Positions 58,266 through 64,000 of a stretch of 64,000 nucleotides of DNA are shown piece after piece. The DNA is from Thermanaeromonas sp. C210 (GTDB lineage: Bacteria > Bacillota > DSM-521 > Neomoorellales > Neomoorellaceae). Position numbers and translations under genes: made by a program. Under the pieces are notes generated by a model. That model saw nothing but the letters and a program-made list of their open reading frames with translations. It made no database searches and was not told where the DNA came from. Within the stretch, counting starts at the first letter, position 1; each line of letters begins with the position of its first letter. The stretch lies in the NCBI RefSeq assembly GCF_013167955.1, contig NZ_BLWF01000003.1:372001-436000 (forward strand). Direction: 5' to 3'.

Positions 58266-59799
58266 AGGTAAAGTCTACCTGGTGGGGGCCGGCCCCGGGG
58301 ATGTCGGCCTTTTAACCTTGCGGGCCAGGGAATGCCTGGCAGAAGCCGATGCCGTGGTATACGACCGCCTGGTAAATCCGGAACTACTCCACTTTGCACC
58401 AGACCATTGCCAGAAGATATACGTGGGCAAGACCCCCGGACGTTATTCCCCGGGCCAGGAAGACATCAGCCGGCTGCTCGTAGAGCTAGCCGGCAGGGGC
58501 TGGAAGGTAGTTAGGCTTAAGGGAGGGGATCCCTTCGTATTCGGGCGAGGAGGCGAGGAGGCCCTGGCCCTGCGGGAAGCCGGTATTCCCTTTGAGGTAG
58601 TGCCCGGAGTCACCGCCGCCACCGCAGTTCCTGCTTATGCCGGGATCCCCGTAACCCACCGGGGACTGGCCTCTACCGTGGCCTTCATTACGGGCAACGA
58701 AGATCCCGCCAAGGGGGAAAGCCACATCAACTGGAAGGAGCTGGCCCGCAGCGCCGATACCTTGGTATTCCTTATGGGGATGGCCAATCTATCCCAGATC
58801 GTGTCCCAGCTTCTCCTTCACGGCCGGGCGCCCGATACTCCCGTAGCCCTGGTCCGCTGGGGCAGCCGGGCGGAGCAGGAGACCCTGGTAGGAACCCTAC
58901 TAAATATAGAAGCCAGGGCCCAGCAGGCCTCCTTTTCTAATCCGGCCGTTATCATTGTGGGCGAAGTGGTAAAGTTAAGGGATAAGCTTGCCTGGTGGGA
59001 GCATAAACCCCTCGCCGGCCGCCGTATCGTGGTAACCCGCCCTCACCCGCAGGGTGAGGCTATGGTCAGGCGCCTGGGTGCTCTGGGAGCTGAGGTCATC
59101 CGGTTTCCCACCATCGCCATTGCACCCCCGGACGACTGGGGCCCCCTGGACCGGGCTGTGGATGACGCCGAGAACTTTGACTGGATTGTTTTTACCAGCG
59201 CCAATGGGGTACAGTATTTCTGGGAACGCCTCGTGGCCCGGGGTAAAGATGCCAGAAGGTTGGCGGGGGTGAAAATAGCCGCCATCGGCCCGGCGACGGC
59301 CGAGGCTCTTGCCCGGCGGGGAATCACGGCCGACCACCTGCCGGGGGAGTACGTAGCCGAGGCAATTGCCAGGGATCTGGGACCCAAGGTTCGGGGTAAG
59401 CGGGTATTGCTGCCCCGGGCCGATATCGCCCGCCCGGCACTGGCCGAGGATTTGAGAAGATGGGGGGCGGAGGTTGCTGAAATAGCCGCCTACCGGACCG
59501 TAAAGTCCCCTCTAAAGGGCGAAGGCCTCCGCCACCTCTTGGAAGCAGGTAAAATTTCTGCCGTTACCTTTACCAGCGCCTCTACGGTGCGAAACTTCCT
59601 CGAAATAATTGGTCCCGAGGCCGACTCCTTGTTAGGCCGTACGGCCATTGCCTCCATAGGACCTATCACCAGTGCAGAGGTGCGGCGGGCCGGGCTAAAG
59701 GTCAGCATTGAAGCCGAAGTATATACCGAGGAGGGCCTTGTAGCCGCCCTTCTGGCTTATTTCGCGCCCCGTTATGAACAGAACAGGGAAGGCAGGTGA
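58246..59799 (+). CDS. cobA-hemD: CobA-HemD fusion: uroporphyrinogen-III methyltransferase and synthase
   Basis: A 517-residue bifunctional protein. Residues about 8-250 are the SAM-dependent uroporphyrinogen-III C-methyltransferase (YLVGAGPGDVGLLTLRARE, YDRLVNPELLHFAP, LKGGDPFVFGRGGEEALALR). Residues about 262-510 are uroporphyrinogen-III synthase (RRIVVTRPHPQGEAMVRRLG, WIVFTSANGVQYFWERL, ISAVTFTSASTVRNFLEIIG). The fusion takes hydroxymethylbilane straight to precorrin-2. It overlaps both neighbours (20 and 26 bases). Confidence 0.96.
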   Translation: MTMGRGEGKVYLVGAGPGDVGLLTLRARECLAEADAVVYDRLVNPELLHFAPDHCQKIYVGKTPGRYSPGQEDISRLLVELAGRGWKVVRLKGGDPFVFGRGGEEALALREAGIPFEVVPGVTAATAVPAYAGIPVTHRGLASTVAFITGNEDPAKGESHINWKELARSADTLVFLMGMANLSQIVSQLLLHGRAPDTPVALVRWGSRAEQETLVGTLLNIEARAQQASFSNPAVIIVGEVVKLRDKLAWWEHKPLAGRRIVVTRPHPQGEAMVRRLGALGAEVIRFPTIAIAPPDDWGPLDRAVDDAENFDWIVFTSANGVQYFWERLVARGKDARRLAGVKIAAIGPATAEALARRGITADHLPGEYVAEAIARDLGPKVRGKRVLLPRADIARPALAEDLRRWGAEVAEIAAYRTVKSPLKGEGLRHLLEAGKISAVTFTSASTVRNFLEIIGPEADSLLGRTAIASIGPITSAEVRRAGLKVSIEAEVYTEEGLVAALLAYFAPRYEQNREGR

Positions 59800-60982
59800 C
59801 GTAAGCAACTTGCTGAGTTTGTCGAGACTTCTTTGCGGCGACAGTTACTTCGGCGACAGCCTGCGCTATAACCCTTCCACCAAAGGGGCCCGGGCAGGTA
59901 CGCGTCTGGACGCCGGCCCGGTGGTAGTGTGGAACTGCACCCGGGCGTGCAACCTCCGGTGCCGCCACTGCTACGCTGCCGCCACCCCAGGGCCTTCACC
60001 CGAAGAACTCACCACCGCCGAGGCGCGCGCCATGATAGACGACCTCAGCGCTTTCCACGTTCCAGTGCTACTCCTTTCGGGGGGGGAACCCCTGCTGCGG
60101 CGGGATACATTCGACCTTATAGCTCACGCTGCGAATCGCAATCTCCGGGTGGTGTTGTCCACCAACGGAACCCTTATCGACAGGAGCACGGCGCGCCACT
60201 TGAAGTCCCTGGGAGTAAGCTACGTAGGCGTTAGCCTGGACGGTGTGGAGGAGGCCCACGACACCTTCAGAGGGCAGAAGGGGGCCTTTGCCGCGGCCCT
60301 TGAGGGCATCCGCCATTGCCTGGCCCTCGATCTCCGGGTGGGGTTGCGGTTCACCATCACCCGGGACAACCTGAAGGAACTGCCGGAGATTCTGTATTTA
60401 GTTGAAGAAGAGCGAATTCCTCGAATATGCTTTTATCACCTGGTGTACAGCGGGCGGGGCAGCAAGCTGGTGGAGCAGGCACCCCCTCCCGAAGCAACAA
60501 GAGAAGTTATAGATATGCTTATAGAGAAGGTTTGCTCCTGGGGCCGTAAAGGCAGGAAAATAGAAGTTCTAACGGTAGACAACCATGCCGACGGGCCTTA
60601 CCTCTACCTTCGCCTTCGCAGGGAAGATCCCGAAGGGGCCGCCGGAGCCCTGGAACTGTTGCGCTTGAACGGGGGCAACCGCAGCGGCATAGCCATAGGT
60701 GCCGTGGACTGGGCGGGGAAGGTACACCCGGATCAATTTACCACGAACCATACGGTGGGGGATATACGCCGGGAGCCCTTCAGCCGCATATGGTCGGAGG
60801 CCAAGCACCCCATTTTGGCGGGCCTGCGGGACAGAAAGGGATTGCTTAAAGGCCGCTGCCGGCAGTGCGCCTGGTTGGACATCTGTAACGGAAACTGCCG
60901 GGCCAGGGCGGAAGCGGTAACGGGAGACTTCTGGGAGGCCGACCCGGCCTGTTATCTTACCGAAGAAGAGATAAGGAGTTGA
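59774..60982 (+). CDS. ahbC: AhbC-type radical SAM enzyme (Fe-coproporphyrin III synthase)
   Basis: A 402-residue radical SAM protein. The cluster motif is [12 protein letters not shown] (Cys-x3-Cys-x2-Cys) near 58-65, followed by [20 protein letters not shown], and a SPASM-like C-terminus with [20 protein letters not shown]. In the siroheme-to-heme route AhbC removes the acetate side chains of 12,18-didecarboxysiroheme. The assignment to AhbC rather than AhbD rests on length, the N-terminal extension ([20 protein letters not shown]) and order. It overlaps cobA-hemD by 26 bases. Confidence 0.85.
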   Translation: MNRTGKAGDVSNLLSLSRLLCGDSYFGDSLRYNPSTKGARAGTRLDAGPVVVWNCTRACNLRCRHCYAAATPGPSPEELTTAEARAMIDDLSAFHVPVLLLSGGEPLLRRDTFDLIAHAANRNLRVVLSTNGTLIDRSTARHLKSLGVSYVGVSLDGVEEAHDTFRGQKGAFAAALEGIRHCLALDLRVGLRFTITRDNLKELPEILYLVEEERIPRICFYHLVYSGRGSKLVEQAPPPEATREVIDMLIEKVCSWGRKGRKIEVLTVDNHADGPYLYLRLRREDPEGAAGALELLRLNGGNRSGIAIGAVDWAGKVHPDQFTTNHTVGDIRREPFSRIWSEAKHPILAGLRDRKGLLKGRCRQCAWLDICNGNCRARAEAVTGDFWEADPACYLTEEEIRS

Positions 60983-60987
60983 TTCCT

Positions 60988-61974
60988 TTGGCGGGTTTTC
61001 CTGTGGTTCGCCTGCGGCGCTTACGTTATAACCCCGTTTTGCGGTCTATGGTGCGGGAAACGGAGATAGAAGTTAAGGATCTTATTTATCCCCTCTTTGT
61101 TACCGCCGGGCGGGACGTAAAGAATCCGGTCCCCTCCATGCCGGGAATTTACCAGCTTTCGATAGACAATCTCCTTAAAGAAGCAGAGGAGGTAGTCGGC
61201 CTGGGCATCCCCGCCGTCCTCCTCTTCGGGGTCCCGGAGCCGGGGGAAAAGGACGAGGTGGCGACGCCGGCCTATGTCCCGGAAGGGATAGTCCAGCAGG
61301 CCGTCAGGGCCCTCAAGAAGGAATTTCCCGGTCTGCTGGTCATAACCGATGTATGCCTCTGTGAATACACCAGCCACGGCCACTGCGGCCTGGTGGACGG
61401 CGGGGTGATTTTAAACGATCCCACCCTGGAACTCCTGGCCAGGACGGCCCTTTCCCACGTGGAGGCCGGAGCGGATATGGTGGCCCCCTCCGACATGATG
61501 GACGGCCGGGTGGCCGCCATCCGCAAAAAGTTGGACGCCCACGGTTTTACCGAAACGCCCATTTTGTCCTATGCGGCCAAGTACGCCTCTGCCTTCTACG
61601 GTCCTTTCCGGGAGGCGGCGGGTTCGGCTCCCCAATTCGGCGACCGGCGCAGCTACCAAATGGATCCGGCCAACGGCCGGGAGGCCTTGCGGGAGGTCGC
61701 CCAGGACCTGGAGGAGGGAGCGGACATCATCATGGTTAAGCCCGCCCTCTCCTACCTGGATGTAATCCGGCAGGTCAGGAATCACTTTAACTGTCCGCTG
61801 GCTGCCTACAACGTCAGTGGGGAGTATGCCATGATCAAGGCGGCTGCCCTCCATGGATGGATTTCGGAGAGGGAAGTAGTCATGGAAGTATTGACTTCTA
61901 TCAAGAGGGCCGGGGCCGACCTCATCATTACTTACTTTGCCAAGGACGTGGCCGGGTGGTTAAAGACATGTTAA
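60988..61974 (+). CDS. hemB: Delta-aminolevulinic acid dehydratase
   Basis: A 328-residue porphobilinogen synthase. It has the zinc-type site [16 protein letters not shown] (three Cys) and the Schiff-base lysines in [20 protein letters not shown] and [21 protein letters not shown] 60988 lies 10 bases after AAGGAG; TTG 60979 would be too close to it. Its 3' end overlaps ahbD by 7 bases. Gene order places it out of pathway sequence but within the coupled run. Confidence 0.96.
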   Translation: MAGFPVVRLRRLRYNPVLRSMVRETEIEVKDLIYPLFVTAGRDVKNPVPSMPGIYQLSIDNLLKEAEEVVGLGIPAVLLFGVPEPGEKDEVATPAYVPEGIVQQAVRALKKEFPGLLVITDVCLCEYTSHGHCGLVDGGVILNDPTLELLARTALSHVEAGADMVAPSDMMDGRVAAIRKKLDAHGFTETPILSYAAKYASAFYGPFREAAGSAPQFGDRRSYQMDPANGREALREVAQDLEEGADIIMVKPALSYLDVIRQVRNHFNCPLAAYNVSGEYAMIKAAALHGWISEREVVMEVLTSIKRAGADLIITYFAKDVAGWLKTC

Positions 61975-62969
61975 TCTCCTGGAATACAACAAATCAGTGC
62001 AACCTTTATTGCGATCACTGTTACCGCGATGCCGGGGCCAGGGCGGCAGAAGAATTGAACACCGACGAAGCCAAGGAGCTAATCGACGGGGCGGTACGGG
62101 CCGGTTTTCGCATTTTCATCTTCAGCGGTGGGGAACCCCTCCTGCGCCCGGATCTCCTAGAGCTGGTGACCTATGCCACTTCCCAAGGTCTCAGGGTAGT
62201 CCTGGGAACCAACGGGACCCTTTTGACCCCAGACCTGGCCCGGGAATTGCGCCGGGCCGGAGCCCGTGCTGTGGGGATTTCCCTGGACAGCTGTAAACCC
62301 GAAAAGCACGATAAGTTGCGCCACAAGACGGGGGCCTGGCAGGCAGCTTTGGACGGCATGGAGGCCTGCCGGTCGGCGGGCCTGCCTTTTCAAGTCCATA
62401 CCACGGTTTTCGATTGGAACCGCGAGGAATTGGAGGAGTTGACGGACCTCGCCGTATCCCTGGGAGCCAAGGGTCACCATTTCTTCTTTTTAGTGCCCAC
62501 CGGCCGGGCAGCCTCCCTGGAGGAAGAGGCCTTAAGGGCCGAGGAATACGAGGAAACCATCAGGACTGTACTGTGGAAACAACAACAGGTAAACATTGAG
62601 CTCAAACCCACGTGTGCTCCCCAGTTTATGCGCCTGGCCCGGGAAATGGGGTTGAGCCTGCCCTACAGCCGGGGATGCTTGGCCGGCATAGCTTACTGCC
62701 TTGTGGGACCCCGGGGCCACCTCCAGCCCTGTGCCTACTTAAATTTAGAAATCGGCAACGTGCGGGAGATTCCCCTGGATAGGTTATGGCAAGAAAGTGA
62801 GGTGCTTAAAAAGCTCCGGGGGCAAGACTACGGGGGCGTTTGCGGCCGCTGTCGCTACCGCACCCTTTGCGGCGGCTGCCGGGCCCGGGCCTACTGTTTT
62901 TCCGGCGACTACATGGCCGCCGATCCCTGGTGCCGCTACTACTGGGGAAAGGAGGAACGCGTTGGATAA
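61968..62969 (+). CDS. ahbD: AhbD-type radical SAM heme synthase
   Basis: A 333-residue radical SAM enzyme with [20 protein letters not shown] at the very N-terminus, [20 protein letters not shown], and a C-terminal cysteine-rich SPASM-like segment [18 protein letters not shown]. It should decarboxylate the two propionates of Fe-coproporphyrin III to vinyls, giving heme b. ATG 61968 overlaps the hemB stop; GTG 61956 is possible. The end overlaps ahbA by 8 bases. Confidence 0.85.
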   Translation: MLISWNTTNQCNLYCDHCYRDAGARAAEELNTDEAKELIDGAVRAGFRIFIFSGGEPLLRPDLLELVTYATSQGLRVVLGTNGTLLTPDLARELRRAGARAVGISLDSCKPEKHDKLRHKTGAWQAALDGMEACRSAGLPFQVHTTVFDWNREELEELTDLAVSLGAKGHHFFFLVPTGRAASLEEEALRAEEYEETIRTVLWKQQQVNIELKPTCAPQFMRLAREMGLSLPYSRGCLAGIAYCLVGPRGHLQPCAYLNLEIGNVREIPLDRLWQESEVLKKLRGQDYGGVCGRCRYRTLCGGCRARAYCFSGDYMAADPWCRYYWGKEERVG

Positions 62970-63441
62970 CCTGGACCGCCAACTTCTGAACCTAATCCAG
63001 CAGGATTTTCCCCTTACCGGTCGACCCTACCTGGAGATAGGTCGCCGCCTGAACTTGAGCGAAGGCGAAGTAATAAAACGGCTGAAAAAACTAAAAAAGG
63101 CGGGTATCGTCCGCCGGATCGGAGCCGTCTTTGACCTGCGGCGGCTGGGATATGTGAGCACCCTTTGTGCTCTTAAGGTGCCGCCTGAGCGCTTGGTAGA
63201 GGTGGCCGAAGTGGTCAATTCTTTTCCCGGCGTTACCCACAATTATCTCCGGGAACATGAATATAGCATGTGGTTTACCTTAATCGGGCCCAGCCGTCAA
63301 GACCTGGAGAGGACCATGGAGGAAATAAAAAGGCGAACGGGGTTGACGGAACTTCTGGAACTTCCGGCCGAGCGCTCCTTTAAAATAAGGGTTAATTTTA
63401 ACCTGGAGGTCGGGGCGGACAATGGAAGGGCCGTTCTCTGA
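62962..63441 (+). CDS. ahbA: Siroheme decarboxylase subunit (AhbA-like)
   Basis: A 159-residue Lrp/AsnC-fold protein. The helix-turn-helix region is YLEIGRRLNLSEGEVIKRLK, followed by KKAGIVRRIGAVFDLRRLGY and the ligand-binding half with SFPGVTHNYLREHEYSMWFT. AhbA and AhbB together remove two acetate carboxyls of siroheme. TTG 62962 has AAAGGAGG 8 bases upstream; the long frame from 62797 lies in ahbD. It overlaps ahbB by 20 bases. Confidence 0.88.
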   Translation: MDNLDRQLLNLIQQDFPLTGRPYLEIGRRLNLSEGEVIKRLKKLKKAGIVRRIGAVFDLRRLGYVSTLCALKVPPERLVEVAEVVNSFPGVTHNYLREHEYSMWFTLIGPSRQDLERTMEEIKRRTGLTELLELPAERSFKIRVNFNLEVGADNGRAVL

Positions 63442-63901
63442 ACTGGAGAAGAATATCGTGCGCTTTTTCCAGGGCGACATTCCCTTAGAACCCCGTCCCT
63501 TTGAAAGGGCGGCGCGGGAGTTGGGGATCAGTGAAGATGAAGTCCTTGATTATCTCCGGCGCTGGCAAAGGGAAGGGATTATACGGCGCTTCGGCGCCGC
63601 CCTCCGCCACCGGGAAGCGGGCATTGAGGCCAATGCCATGATCGTGTGGCAGGTTCCTTCGGAACAAATTCAAGCTGCCGGGAGCCGGCTGGCCTCCTTT
63701 CCGGAAGTGACCCACTGCTACCAGCGGAGAACCGCTCCGGGGTGGCCTTACAACCTCTTCGCCATGGTCCACGGGGCTACCCGGAAAGAGTGCGAGGCCC
63801 TGGCCCGCAGACTGGCGGCGGCTATTGACAACTACAATTACCGGATCCTTTTCAGCACGGCCGAGCTCAAAAAGGAAAGTATGCGTTATTTCTCGGACTA
63901 G
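63422..63901 (+). CDS. ahbB: Siroheme decarboxylase subunit (AhbB-like)
   Basis: A 159-residue paralogue of the preceding protein: FERAARELGISEDEVLDYLR, REGIIRRFGAALRHREAGIE, then VTHCYQRRTAPGWPYNLFAM. The conserved His/Tyr around HCYQR contribute to siroheme binding and catalysis in the family. The pair lies at the end of the cluster and is translationally coupled. Which paralogue is AhbA and which AhbB is by order only. Confidence 0.88.
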   Translation: MEGPFSELEKNIVRFFQGDIPLEPRPFERAARELGISEDEVLDYLRRWQREGIIRRFGAALRHREAGIEANAMIVWQVPSEQIQAAGSRLASFPEVTHCYQRRTAPGWPYNLFAMVHGATRKECEALARRLAAAIDNYNYRILFSTAELKKESMRYFSD

Positions 63902-63985
63902 GGTGCTTCCCAGGAAAATAAGATTAAGGTCTTCCCGCCGGTGGGGCAGGGAAGGGCTTCGGAAGCATTCCGGAGAAGGGGGTAA

Positions 63986-64000
63986 ATGACAGTGTATAAG
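63986..64000 (+). CDS. Start of a further gene, cut by the window end
   Basis: ATG 63986 begins MTVYK, with GGAGAAGGGGG upstream. Only five codons are present, so no product can be named. Confidence 0.4.

Overview
The window looks like chromosome of a thermophilic, anaerobic, spore-forming-type Firmicute close to Moorella or Thermanaeromonas. This is inferred from gene content, not from a search. The supporting content is heme synthesis through siroheme (AhbA-D), a tungsten-type aldehyde:ferredoxin oxidoreductase, a split ferredoxin-carrying glutamate synthase, HydF, SpeD, a FixABCX-type electron transfer complex, frequent GTG/TTG starts with strong Shine-Dalgarno sites, and moderately high G+C.

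Layout: 164-2546 is a LutAB-like iron-sulfur pair closed by a terminator. 2650-5160 is a gene graveyard (fragments of a Dam methylase, zinc-ribbon-type membrane proteins and a NagZ-like hydrolase) around one intact lipoprotein gene. 6031-11139 is a 5.1-kb serine-recombinase element inserted inside a P-loop ATPase gene (PRK06851-like) whose two halves lie at 5186-6035 and 11135-11417. Precise excision at a shared TGTGC core restores the host frame exactly. The element carries a recombinase, a small partner gene, a UPF0175/PIN toxin-antitoxin pair, an unknown protein, an IS66 remnant and an iteron-like repeat region.

11549-20866 is a nitrogen assimilation block: an ANTAR regulator, glnA, five genes of a split glutamate synthase, and asnB. 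Both glnA and asnB are preceded by tandem hexaloop hairpins overlapping a terminator, so one ANTAR protein may antiterminate both. 20951-24876 encodes a two-component system and a sigma-54 activator with a PAS domain. 25065-31537 holds a soluble chemotaxis-type signalling protein, a C_GCAxxG_C_C protein, an iron alcohol dehydrogenase, an aldehyde:ferredoxin oxidoreductase and an MFS transporter. 31827-39474 is an acyl-CoA oxidation unit: CoA transferase, two acyl-CoA dehydrogenases, EtfBA, FixC, FixX and a TIGR04076 protein.

39673-43796 contains an S-layer-domain gene with a structured leader, a broken transposase, tRNA-Pro(GGG) and a complete insertion sequence. 43994-54344 carries mixed housekeeping genes: a polysaccharide deacetylase, speD, a polyprenyl-synthase-like protein, tatCA, hydF, a Cys-cluster protein, mgsA, a LysM protein, dppA, a DUF3006 protein and an O-antigen-ligase/TPR membrane protein. 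54399-63901 is a tightly overlapping run of a polyprenyl synthase gene plus the siroheme-dependent heme pathway: met8-like, hemA, hemC, cobA-hemD, ahbC, hemB, ahbD, ahbA, ahbB.

The most notable systems are the frame-restoring intragenic element, which could be a programmed rearrangement, and the two ANTAR-type leaders.
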